A stretch of 35,262 nt of DNA from Candidatus Velthaea versatilis. GTDB lineage: Bacteria > Vulcanimicrobiota > Vulcanimicrobiia > Vulcanimicrobiales > Vulcanimicrobiaceae. The translations under genes and the position numbers were made by a program. This document shows positions 1 through 7,395 of this stretch, piece after piece (position 1 is the stretch's first letter; every line of letters begins with the position of its first letter). The notes under the pieces were generated by a model. It was not told the DNA's origin. It saw only the letters and a list, made by a program, of their open reading frames with translations, and searched no databases. The stretch is taken from contig PLAE01000161.1 of the NCBI GenBank assembly GCA_003134035.1, positions 3,253-38,514 of the forward strand, given 5' to 3'.

Positions 1-499
1 CGGGCGGCGCGGGCATTCCCCGCAGCGGCGCGTCGGAAACGATATGGGCGAGTTCGCGCGCTTGAGCCGGCGTCCCGAGCTGCGCCTCGTGCGGCGATCC
101 CGGCCGCAGCCGCTGCGGCACCTCCGGATGGAGCATCAGCGTCCCGCTCCGCGCAGCCGCGGCCGGCTTTACCTGCGCGGGCAACGGTGACGGCGGGCGA
201 TCGGGCGTTGGGGGAACGGTCGCGCTCACGGGCGCGGTAGTCGCCACGCGGACCAGGGTAGCCGGCGCGGCTACCGATAGCGGCGACCGTCTGGTCGGCA
301 CGCCCGCCGCGGAGGGCAGGCTTACCGGCGCGCTTTCGCTGCGCACGAGGAGGACGTCGCCCGGCGGGACGATCTCGTCCGAGGCGCTCAAGACATCGAC
401 CGACAGCAGCACGAACAGCGCGAAGGCCAGCCCGTGGACGATGAGCGACAGTGCGCAGCTAAGTGCATACCGCCGACGGTTGCGCGAGCGTTCCCGCAT
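1..499 (-). CDS. TonB-like proline-rich membrane protein (partial, C-terminus beyond window)
   Basis: Leftward frame opened by ATG at 499-497 and running off the left edge, so 166 codons are visible. The first ten residues are strongly basic (MRERSRNRRR). A single hydrophobic helix follows at about residues 11-35. It contains S18-L-I-V-H22, the SxxxH pattern that the TonB transmembrane helix uses to contact ExbB/ExbD. The remainder is a Pro/Ala/Ser/Arg-rich stretch without predicted fold, as expected for a TonB periplasmic spacer. The C-terminal receptor-contacting domain, if present, lies outside the window. The start is 31 nt after the GT2 stop codon, so the gene is probably the last member seen of the leftward 4282-1 run. 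No ExbB/ExbD is present here. It could also be an unrelated N-in anchored Pro-rich protein; TonB-like is a motif-based call. Confidence 0.6.
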   Translation of the reverse strand, partial: MRERSRNRRRYALSCALSLIVHGLAFALFVLLSVDVLSASDEIVPPGDVLLVRSESAPVSLPSAAGVPTRRSPLSVAAPATLVRVATTAPVSATVPPTPDRPPSPLPAQVKPAAAARSGTLMLHPEVPQRLRPGSPHEAQLGTPAQARELAHIVSDAPLRGMPAPP

Positions 500-530
500 C
501 GGAGCTACGAAGCCCGCCCGGCCAGCGGTT

Positions 531-1511
531 TTACCGCCGACCGGGGCGCTTCTTCCAAAGTCCCCGCACAAACGCGAATGCCGCGCGACCGGGTCCGCTG
601 CCGAACAGCCGCGCGGCGGTATAGGCGGCCCCCGCGCCCAGCGTCGGCCGTTCCGAAAAGCTGCGCCCGAAGCTCACGATCGCGTCGTTGAAGAAGCCCA
701 GCCGAGCCTGCTGTACGCCTAGCCGGTAATGGCGCAGATAGCCGGTGCGGGCCAAATACGCTGCGTCCCCGGGTGGATACCGGTCGGGCGCTGCCGCTAC
801 GCGTCGAGCAACCTCGAAAATACCCGCTTTCATCTCGGTCGCGTTGGCCGTCGCCTGTCTTGCGTGTTGACGGTAGAGCAGCAGCGGCTCCATCACCGCA
901 ACCGCCGGAACGCTTCGCAGCAGGCGCAGGAAGAGCTCGTAATCTTCGGCGGCGACCAGCGTTTCGTCGAAACCGCCGGCCGCGATCAGATCCGCGCGGC
1001 GAACCATCACCGCCGAGGGCGGGATGTAGCTCTCGTAGAGAACGGGACGCTTCCCGCGCGTCGCGATCAGGATATCCCGGCGACCGGCGATCTTGCCCGC
1101 AACTCGGCGAAACGCGGCGTGGTGCAGCAGTTGGCTCTCGCATTTGCGCAGGCCGTTCTCATCGAACATGCGGTAATCGGTGAACGAAAACGCCGGCTGG
1201 CCCAGCGTATCGAGCGCGTCCAACTGCACGCGCAGTTTGTCGGGTGTCCACAGATCGTCGGCGTCTAAAAAAGCGATGTACTCGCCGCGCGCCGCCCGGC
1301 TGCCGGCATTGCGCGCGGCCGAAACGCCGCCGTTGCTCAGCGCGATGACGGTCGCCCCAAAAGAACGCGCGACGGCGCCGGTGCCGTCGGACGAGCCGTC
1401 GTCGACGACGATGACTTCGTCCGGCGGCGTCGACTGCTCGAAGACGCTCCGCAACGTCTCCGGCAAGAAACGCTCGGCGTTGTACGCCGGGATCACGACC
1501 GAAACTTTCAC
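531..1511 (-). CDS. Family 2 glycosyltransferase
   Basis: 326 residues from a GTG start at 1511-1509. This start is preferred because the GT-A fold begins at once (V-K-V-S-V-V-I-P-A-Y-N) and because it lies 4 nt after the stop of the upstream gene, which implies translational coupling. A longer upstream reading exists but only overlaps that gene. GT2 hallmarks are the N-terminal VSVVIPAYN strand, VIVVDDGSSDGT (nucleotide-sugar binding), NGGVSAARNAG and the DXD-type metal site in FLDADDLW. The C-terminal third carries no clear transmembrane helix. The enzyme should add a sugar from an NDP donor to a lipid-linked or protein acceptor on the cytoplasmic membrane face. Sugar specificity cannot be read from the sequence. 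It belongs to the leftward exopolysaccharide run with the PMT-like transferase and the FAD enzyme. Confidence 0.9.
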   Translation of the reverse strand: MKVSVVIPAYNAERFLPETLRSVFEQSTPPDEVIVVDDGSSDGTGAVARSFGATVIALSNGGVSAARNAGSRAARGEYIAFLDADDLWTPDKLRVQLDALDTLGQPAFSFTDYRMFDENGLRKCESQLLHHAAFRRVAGKIAGRRDILIATRGKRPVLYESYIPPSAVMVRRADLIAAGGFDETLVAAEDYELFLRLLRSVPAVAVMEPLLLYRQHARQATANATEMKAGIFEVARRVAAAPDRYPPGDAAYLARTGYLRHYRLGVQQARLGFFNDAIVSFGRSFSERPTLGAGAAYTAARLFGSGPGRAAFAFVRGLWKKRPGRR

Positions 1512-1515
1512 GCGG

Positions 1516-3168
1516 TCAAAGCGCGCCGGCCACGGAGTTGCGCTCGTAGAGCCGGACCATGCTTCCGCTGAACGGCACGCTTTCGCGCAAGTGGTAATAG
1601 CGTGCCAGGTACGCCTCGAGATAGCGGCAGTTGTAGTCGTACGCGGCGGCCGCGGTCGTCGAACACGTTCGCGTGGTGACCAACCATAAGCGGGGCGAGC
1701 GGGCGCGAACGGGTCCGAGCACGCGGGCTGCATCGGCCTCTCCGGTCAACGTCGTCGCACCTACGTAGTCGACGCGCAGCGGCATCGGCCGCGGGATCGG
1801 AAGCACCGGCATCTTTAAGTACACGCCGAGCGGCAGCGCGACTTCCGCCGGAAAGACCGCGATCGGCGTCGATTTGCCCGGCGCGTTCGCCAGCAGCGCC
1901 GCGACGCGCTGCCAATCGCCGCGCTTCGCCGGCGGCGGCTTATATTCGCTATAGAAATCGCCCCCAGCGAAGGTCGCGAAGACGAGCGCGGCCGACGCCG
2001 TCACGGCCACGCGGTGACGCGTGGCGCCTGAGAGCAGAATACAAACGACGATCAACGTCGCCGGCGCCAAGACCACGAGATGGCGAAGAAGAGCGACCGG
2101 CACGCCCGAAACGGAGAAGAGCAGCATGAAGACGGCCACGGCGATCAGCCATTGAAGGACGACGGCGCGCTCGGCACCATCCTCGACCCGCGGCCGGCCC
2201 CAGGCGGCGATGCCCGCCGCGAGGCCGGCGGCAGCCACGAATCCGCCCAGCTTGGCCGCGCCGCCCCAATTGACGTCGTGCGGCAAGACGATCTCGAAAA
2301 CGACATTCGCCACTTCGTGGATCGCGCCCAGCGGCGTCGACCGCGAGACGAACGCACCGCTTTGCGCTACGTGTCCGAACGCGATGCCGACGAACGGCGC
2401 AAAGCCCGCGGCAACGGGCAGCATGGATGCTGCGAACGACCGCAACCTATCCCGGCGCAGCATCAGCAGTGTGAGGAAGTGCGCGGCCAGAACGAAGCCC
2501 ACGTAGTATTGAGTGTAGAGCCCGGCGAGCGCGACCACCGCGTACCACACCTTCGCGCGGCGCCGCGGAGCCGGCGCGAGAAAAGCCTCGAAGAACAGCG
2601 CCGTCAGGACCGCGCCGATCAGCAGCACCAGCGCGTAGACGCGCATCTCCGAGGCTGCCCAGATGAACAGCGGATTGCCGGCGGTGAGGAGCGCCGCGAG
2701 GGCGGGAGGAAAGCGCGGCGCGATGCGATGTGCCGCATCGACGATGACCGCGACGGCCAGCGCGGCGAAGACGACGGACGGAACCCGCGCGAACGCGGGC
2801 GACGATTCGTCCAGGAGCCGCCATGCGGCCTCGATGACGAAATAGAGCGGCGGCTGCGCTTCGAACCCGATCGCTCGCGTCCAGGCGGCCGCGACGCCGG
2901 CGCCGGTCGTGCTCAGCGTGAATGCCTCGTCCATCCAAATATTGAGCTTCACGGCAAGGAAGGCGCCAGCGGCGGCGACGGTGAGCGCCCCCAGTGCCGC
3001 AGCCCAGACGGCGGTCCGGTCGTCGGCTGCGCCCAGCCGCCCCGCCGGACTCAACGCCGGCGTTGCGCTTGGGCTCGACGGCTCCGATTTGCGCTGGAGG
3101 TTTGGCGTCCGCAGGCGCGGCTTGGCCCGGCGCGCCGTCCGCCGGTGAGCGGCGCCGCGCCTAACCAT
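1516..3168 (-). CDS. GT-C membrane glycosyltransferase, PMT/ArnT-like (GT39/GT83 type)
   Basis: 550 residues with an in-frame stop shortly upstream of the ATG at 3168, so this is the longest possible start; no Shine-Dalgarno sequence is visible. About 50 Arg/Ser/Pro-rich residues precede the first membrane helix. Around residues 75-85 is NIWMDEAFTL, whose Asp80-Glu81 pair sits in the first extracytoplasmic loop, as in the catalytic acidic motif of polyprenyl-phosphate-sugar-dependent GT-C enzymes. QPPLYF follows, the loop found in the dolichyl-P-mannose/ArnT superfamily. About ten further hydrophobic helices and a C-terminal soluble domain complete the protein. It should transfer a sugar from a polyprenyl phosphate donor on the periplasmic side. 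The stop is 4 nt from the GT2 start, so the two are co-transcribed. A second PMT-like gene lies at 10087-11844. Confidence 0.85.
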   Translation of the reverse strand: MVRRGAAHRRTARRAKPRLRTPNLQRKSEPSSPSATPALSPAGRLGAADDRTAVWAAALGALTVAAAGAFLAVKLNIWMDEAFTLSTTGAGVAAAWTRAIGFEAQPPLYFVIEAAWRLLDESSPAFARVPSVVFAALAVAVIVDAAHRIAPRFPPALAALLTAGNPLFIWAASEMRVYALVLLIGAVLTALFFEAFLAPAPRRRAKVWYAVVALAGLYTQYYVGFVLAAHFLTLLMLRRDRLRSFAASMLPVAAGFAPFVGIAFGHVAQSGAFVSRSTPLGAIHEVANVVFEIVLPHDVNWGGAAKLGGFVAAAGLAAGIAAWGRPRVEDGAERAVVLQWLIAVAVFMLLFSVSGVPVALLRHLVVLAPATLIVVCILLSGATRHRVAVTASAALVFATFAGGDFYSEYKPPPAKRGDWQRVAALLANAPGKSTPIAVFPAEVALPLGVYLKMPVLPIPRPMPLRVDYVGATTLTGEADAARVLGPVRARSPRLWLVTTRTCSTTAAAAYDYNCRYLEAYLARYYHLRESVPFSGSMVRLYERNSVAGAL

Positions 3169-3292
3169 GAGCGCCGGCGCGGGCGGTCTGGAGCAAGTTC
3201 ATCTGAACGCCGGAGTTACCCCAGCGTCGGATCGGCATGCCGGCGGCGGCCACCGCCGCATGCGCGGTGCATCGACGAAACGGCGGGCGAAC

Positions 3293-4282
3293 TCAGGTGA
3301 TCCGCTCGGCGCACAATTGCCGAAACGCCGTGAGGGCCAGCGCTGCCGTGCGCTCAAGGTGGTGCCGTCCACCCCCCATATGCGCGGCGTTCACGATCGA
3401 CAGACCAGGCACCGAACTGGTGAACGAATCGAGCCGGCCCTGGGCGAAGGCGTGCGGCATCCGCATGACGCGAGCGCTGAGAATGTCCGAGCTCCCGGGC
3501 ACGGCACGGGCGAAATGCTCGATGACCTGCCGGTCGCCGGCACCAAAGAGCTCGTTGTGCGCCGCCAGCGGCCGCGTGATGTAGACGACGCCGCTGCGGC
3601 TTTCGTCGCGAGGATTGAGTACCGACGGATCGACGAGCGCGAAATGGTCGCCACCGCGGCTGACGCGCTGGATATAACGCGCGGCCGCGAGCGGTACGCG
3701 CCCCGAATTGATGACGAATGACACCGTGATGATGCCGACGTACCCGACGGTGCCGAGCGCCAAGCGCTCGCGTTCCGGGAGCGGATCGAGCAGCTCTGAA
3801 ACGACCGGCGAGGGAACGGTCATGATGACCTCGTCGAATTCGCCGGTGTCGGCGCCGGTATTGACCTCGAAGCCCGTCCCGTCGGTCGCGACGCCGCCCA
3901 CCGGAGTACCCAGTCGAATATCGACGTCGAGCGCGCGCGCGCGGTCCCGGAGGGTCTCGATGATACGCGCCCGGCCTCCGATGAGCGCCCCAAACCGCGT
4001 TCCGTTCAGCGTGATGTTGGAATCCCAACGGATCCCGGCCGACAGGTCGAGTTCGTCGAGCAATGCCAGCAAGGCGCGGTCGCGCGAGGCGACGGTGGCG
4101 TGCCCGCGCCGTTCGACACGTTCGGTGGCCTCGAAGACGGTAACGATACGACCCGCTTGCCGATAGCGCAAGGCGATTGCCATTCCGAGCATTCCCCCGC
4201 CGACGATCGCAACGCGAGAGCCGTGTCGCGGCTGGAAAGATCTGGACTCGACGAGCGAATCGATCACGGATACTGTCCCCAT
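3293..4282 (-). CDS. Short FAD/NAD(P)-dependent oxidoreductase (amine-oxidase/PPO-like family)
   Basis: 329 residues. The Rossmann dinucleotide-binding motif is clear: VAIVGGGMLG (G28-x-G30-xx-G33), followed by the acidic ribose-binding FEA end of strand 2. A C-terminal HMGGGRHHLERTAALA segment resembles the second flavin-contacting motif. Amine-oxidase-like proteins in polysaccharide clusters usually have well over 400 residues, including a large helical substrate cap after the first 80. Here that cap seems mostly missing: the sequence passes almost directly from the first flavin segment to the region beginning at GGRARIIETL. Either this is a compact subfamily or the gene has an internal deletion. 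It opens the leftward run, diverging from the sugar-1-phosphate transferase across 129 nt. The substrate is unknown, perhaps a sugar or lipid precursor. Confidence 0.75.
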   Translation of the reverse strand: MGTVSVIDSLVESRSFQPRHGSRVAIVGGGMLGMAIALRYRQAGRIVTVFEATERVERRGHATVASRDRALLALLDELDLSAGIRWDSNITLNGTRFGALIGGRARIIETLRDRARALDVDIRLGTPVGGVATDGTGFEVNTGADTGEFDEVIMTVPSPVVSELLDPLPERERLALGTVGYVGIITVSFVINSGRVPLAAARYIQRVSRGGDHFALVDPSVLNPRDESRSGVVYITRPLAAHNELFGAGDRQVIEHFARAVPGSSDILSARVMRMPHAFAQGRLDSFTSSVPGLSIVNAAHMGGGRHHLERTAALALTAFRQLCAERIT

Positions 4283-4378
4283 ACACTAAGTGTGCGCGAT
4301 CTGCGAACAAAAACACCGGGCGCATGGGCGAGAGGTGTAGGACTTGTGGCCCCTCCTGGGGACCGCCGAACGGCACGG

Positions 4379-4403
4379 ATATTTCCGCCTCGGCTGGAAA
4401 TAT
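4379..4403 (+). promoter_or_regulatory. Perfect 8-bp inverted repeat covering the ribosome-binding site
   Basis: ATATTTCC (4379-4386), a 9-nt spacer and GGAAATAT (4396-4403). The right arm contains GGAAA, the only Shine-Dalgarno-like sequence upstream of the ATG at 4412. A transcript hairpin would hide the ribosome-binding site, or the DNA palindrome could be an operator in the divergent promoter region. Seen directly; the function is inferred. Confidence 0.5.
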
Positions 4404-4411
4404 GAACGACG

Positions 4412-5752
4412 ATGGCTACTGCTGCTGCGTCTTTTGCGGCTTCGCGAACACATAGTCGGGCTTGGTCCGCCGCCCTTATCGTGATGGATGTTACGTACCT
4501 TACGCTGGGTGCTTTTATTGCAAACCGGATGCACGCGCTGCCCATACCGGTACTGGTTTGCACTGCGCTCGCAGCGCTCGCACTCCTTGCGATCGCCGGG
4601 ACATATCGGCGCTCGTTCAGCGGATCGATGCGCGACGAATGGTACGCGATCGGCGCTGCGCTAGCTCTCGTCACGATCCCGCTTCTCCTTTTAACATTTC
4701 TCGTTCCGGCGCTGTGGTATTCACGTACGGCGCTAACGACGTTTGCCGGAATCGCTTTTCTTGGCATTGCCGCGACGCGAACCGTCGCACATCGCACCCG
4801 CGTACCACGCCGGCTGGCGATCATCGGCGTACCCGAAAGAATCGATTTAGCACTCATGCATTTGCGCCCGCGGCGCGATGATTCTCTTTTGCGTCTGCCG
4901 GTCGTCAATATCGAATCAACTTTCGACGGCGTCCGGGCCGCGCCGCCGTGGATGCAGGGTGCGCTGGCCTGGGGCGCAACCCGCATCATTGTAACCGAAG
5001 CGATCCCGCCCGACCAGCTTTTGCACCTGATGGAGATCGCTGCGCGGCAAAATGCGACCATCGCGATTTCACCGCCCCGCCTGCGTTCGCACGCATACAA
5101 AATGCAGCTTGAGCGCGAGGGCGGACTGTCGCTCCTGTGCATCCGGCCGCTGCCGATCCTGACGCCGGCGGCGCAGGTGTACAAAAGAGCCTTTGACCTG
5201 GTCCTTAGTGTGCCTGCGATCATTCTATTGATGCCGATCTACATTGCTTGTGCCGTAGCAGTACGCATCGAGACGCCCGGCCCGGTAATTTTTCGCCAAG
5301 CTCGCGTAGGTAAGAACGGCAAAAGCTTCGACATTCTGAAGTTTCGGTCGATGCCGAAGGACGCCGAATTGACGACCGGCCCGGTTTGGGCCAACCCCGC
5401 GATCTCGCGCCCGACGCGCGTCGGCAAGTTTCTGCGCCGGACCAGCATGGACGAACTCCCACAGTTCTTCAACGTACTTCGCGGCGAAATGTCGCTGGTC
5501 GGCCCGCGCCCGGAGCGAGCTCACTTCGTCGAACGTTTCCGCCATCTGCCCCGTTACGAAGATCGCCTGCTCGTCGCTCCCGGCATCACCGGTTGGTCCC
5601 AGATCGGGATGTCGCGGGTCCTCACGACGGACAAAATCGGGCTTCGGCTCGAGGGCGATCTGTTCTATCTCGAAGAGTGGTCGCCGCTACTCGATGCGCA
5701 GATCCTGGTCAAAACCGCGTTCGAGTTCCTCTTCCACTGGGTCCCGCAATAG
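4412..5752 (+). CDS. Polyprenyl-phosphate hexose-1-phosphate transferase (exopolysaccharide chain initiation)
   Basis: 446 residues. Residues 15-125 hold about four hydrophobic helices, then a cytoplasmic CoA-binding-like region lacking strong motifs. From K258 the bacterial sugar transferase domain (PF02397) is complete: KRAFDLVLSVPAI re-entrant helix, ETPGPVIFRQARVGKNG, FDILKFRSM, the catalytic Asp-Glu dyad in TSMDELPQ (D347-E348), GEMSLVGPRPE and APGITGWSQ. The family moves a sugar-1-phosphate from an NDP-sugar to undecaprenyl phosphate on the inner membrane face, the committed first step of capsule, O-antigen or exopolysaccharide assembly. The topology fits the WbaP/WcaJ type. Two flippases and a ligase follow on the same strand, which supports that role. 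A 25-nt inverted repeat overlaps its ribosome-binding site. Confidence 0.93.
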   Translation: MATAAASFAASRTHSRAWSAALIVMDVTYLTLGAFIANRMHALPIPVLVCTALAALALLAIAGTYRRSFSGSMRDEWYAIGAALALVTIPLLLLTFLVPALWYSRTALTTFAGIAFLGIAATRTVAHRTRVPRRLAIIGVPERIDLALMHLRPRRDDSLLRLPVVNIESTFDGVRAAPPWMQGALAWGATRIIVTEAIPPDQLLHLMEIAARQNATIAISPPRLRSHAYKMQLEREGGLSLLCIRPLPILTPAAQVYKRAFDLVLSVPAIILLMPIYIACAVAVRIETPGPVIFRQARVGKNGKSFDILKFRSMPKDAELTTGPVWANPAISRPTRVGKFLRRTSMDELPQFFNVLRGEMSLVGPRPERAHFVERFRHLPRYEDRLLVAPGITGWSQIGMSRVLTTDKIGLRLEGDLFYLEEWSPLLDAQILVKTAFEFLFHWVPQ

Positions 5753-5863
5753 CCGCAACGCGGCACAGCACGGTCGGACTCGACTTTTATCCGATCTTCG
5801 CCGAAAGTACCGTTGTTGTGATTTCGACTGTCGTCGTTTCGATCTCGCCGCCCAGAGGCCAAG

Positions 5864-5887
5864 GGCACGCCCCTGACAGGGCGTGTC
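5864..5887 (+). other. Hairpin in the gap before flippase 1
   Basis: GGCACGCCC and GGGCGTGTC flank the loop CTGACA, giving a 9-bp stem with one G-T pair. It lies in the 187-nt gap after the sugar-1-phosphate transferase. There is no T-tract, so it is at best a weak terminator or an mRNA-processing hairpin. Confidence 0.35.
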
Positions 5888-5939
5888 GCAACCCGGCACC
5901 GCGCACTCCTGCCACCCGGCAAACGGAGCCCCTCGCAGC

Positions 5940-7250
5940 GTGAACAATACGCTCGCCCGCAACATCGTGCGCACGTTCTCAACGCAAGTCGCCTGTCAGG
6001 CCATCGCCGTTCTGTCCGGAATCGTCATCGCGCGAGCAATCGGGCCGGCCGGAAAAGGCTACGTCAGCTATGCGGCCACCGCCGTCAGCTTCGTCTCGGT
6101 TTTTTTCTATGGATTGAGCGACGCGGTGCTCTACCAGTTCGGGAAAAAGCAGTACTCGGCGCGCGTCGTCAACACGATCGCGGTCCGCATCTTCTTCGGC
6201 ATCCTGGCGGTCGTCATCCCGATTTTCGTGGTCGTGGCGATCTGGATTCCCTCGCAGCGTCCGCTGGCCGCAGCCGCGGCCGCATTGCCGTTCGCGATGT
6301 ACCTCCAAGTCGTTACGCCGTTCTTAATGGTGCGCGATGACATCTTGCTGGTCAATCTGCGCGCGCTTTCTCAAAGTGTGAGCACGGCGGTCTGCACGAT
6401 TCCGATCATCTTGCTCACGCATCTCGGGCTGAGTGCGGTCATTGGCGTCTGGGTGTTCTTCTATATCGTCGCCGCCGGGCAATCATGGTGGGCGATGCGT
6501 CCGATCCTGGCCTCGTCGGCACCGTCCGAGGTCGACCCGAACGACGTCATGCGCGAACAGTTGCACTTCGGGTTGCGTGCCGCCGGCGGCGCGACGGCCG
6601 GTTTCATGAACATGCGGGTCAGCATCCTGGTCGTCAGCGTGATGTTTTCGCCGGCCGCTCTGGGCTGGTACACGCTGGCGATCGGCACGGGCGAACTGTT
6701 GTGGCAAGTCAGCCGAGCGTTTGTTTGGTCGGCACTCGGACGGATCGGCTCGGATCCGTTCCCGGACGCCGCCGCTCTCGTCGCGCGCGTCACGCGCAAT
6801 ACCCTGGCCATCGTCGGCAGCTTGGGCGTGGCTGCATTTATTTTCGGGCCGTGGCTGATCGTTCGCGTGTACGGCGAAAATTTCGCCCCGGCGGGCGATG
6901 CGCTGCGCTGGGCTCTGCCCGGTCTCATCGCGTACGCCGCCGAAGTCGCGTTGACCAAATTCGTCGTCCTTCAACTGGGCCGGCCGATGATCGCGATCTG
7001 GGTGCAGACGGGCGGTACCCTGCTGTGCGCGGCCGGCTCCATTTCCCTGGCCCATCACTTCGGGATCGTCGGAGCCGCGGCATCGACGTCGGTAACGTAT
7101 CTGATCGTCACCTGCGTGCTTGTCACGATCTTCATCCGCGGAACCGGCATCCCGGCGCGCCGGCTGCTCATCGTGCAGCAAGAAGATCTGCGTCACTACA
7201 TCGACATGGTCGAAGCAATGTTGCGTACACTGCGCTTGCGGTCGGCCTAA
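5940..7250 (+). CDS. Wzx-type polysaccharide flippase 1 (MOP superfamily)
   Basis: 436 residues from a GTG at 5940. This start is chosen because GGAG at 5925-5928 lies 11 nt upstream and because the protein then begins with the usual short basic/amphipathic segment (VNNTLARNIVRTFSTQ) before helix 1. An upstream ATG at 5883 would add 19 residues unlike the family. The sequence has 12-14 hydrophobic helices and the family signature near helix 2 (ARAIGPAGKGYVSYA), with a further G-rich loop in the middle. Members flip undecaprenyl-diphosphate-linked glycans across the inner membrane. It is followed by a close functional paralogue at 7396; the two share the GKG loop and the WQVxRAxxWSAxGR segment. 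The 145-nt gap between them is filled with hairpin repeats. Confidence 0.88.
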   Translation: MNNTLARNIVRTFSTQVACQAIAVLSGIVIARAIGPAGKGYVSYAATAVSFVSVFFYGLSDAVLYQFGKKQYSARVVNTIAVRIFFGILAVVIPIFVVVAIWIPSQRPLAAAAAALPFAMYLQVVTPFLMVRDDILLVNLRALSQSVSTAVCTIPIILLTHLGLSAVIGVWVFFYIVAAGQSWWAMRPILASSAPSEVDPNDVMREQLHFGLRAAGGATAGFMNMRVSILVVSVMFSPAALGWYTLAIGTGELLWQVSRAFVWSALGRIGSDPFPDAAALVARVTRNTLAIVGSLGVAAFIFGPWLIVRVYGENFAPAGDALRWALPGLIAYAAEVALTKFVVLQLGRPMIAIWVQTGGTLLCAAGSISLAHHFGIVGAAASTSVTYLIVTCVLVTIFIRGTGIPARRLLIVQQEDLRHYIDMVEAMLRTLRLRSA

Positions 7251-7251
7251 T

Positions 7252-7352
7252 GGAATGCGCTGAGCGCATTCCTTCGCGTTTCGGCTGCGCCGAAGCCGCC
7301 CTCGCGTTTGCGGCTGCGCCGCAAGCCGCCCGACTTCGTCGACCCTTCGCGT
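7252..7352 (+). repeat. Modular hairpin-repeat cluster between the two flippases
   Basis: Begins 2 nt after the flippase 1 stop codon. In order: a 10-bp perfect palindrome (GGAATGCGCT, G, AGCGCATTCC); TTCGCGT; a 6-bp hairpin TTCGGC-TGC-GCCGAA; GCCGCCC; TCGCGT; a 7-bp hairpin TTGCGGC-TGC-GCCGCAA; GCCGCCC; CGAC-TTC-GTCG; TTCGCGT. The linkers TTCGCGT and GCCGCCC are conserved while the stems differ but remain self-complementary. The same modules recur at 20533-20897. The arrangement resembles bacterial REP/BIME elements. Confidence 0.7.
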
Positions 7353-7395
7353 CGACCCGCTCGCGTGGGGCCCGCGGCACTTGGGTTGCCGACCG

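Noticed and set aside
4402-4455. 17-codon Cys-rich ORF (MNDDGYCCCVFCGFANT) overlapping the transferase start
   Set aside because: Its ATG is too close to the only ribosome site and the frame simply overlaps the real gene; a leader peptide cannot be excluded but has no support.
5866-5885. Hairpin before flippase 1 as a rho-independent terminator
   Set aside because: No T-tract on either strand; kept only as a hairpin.
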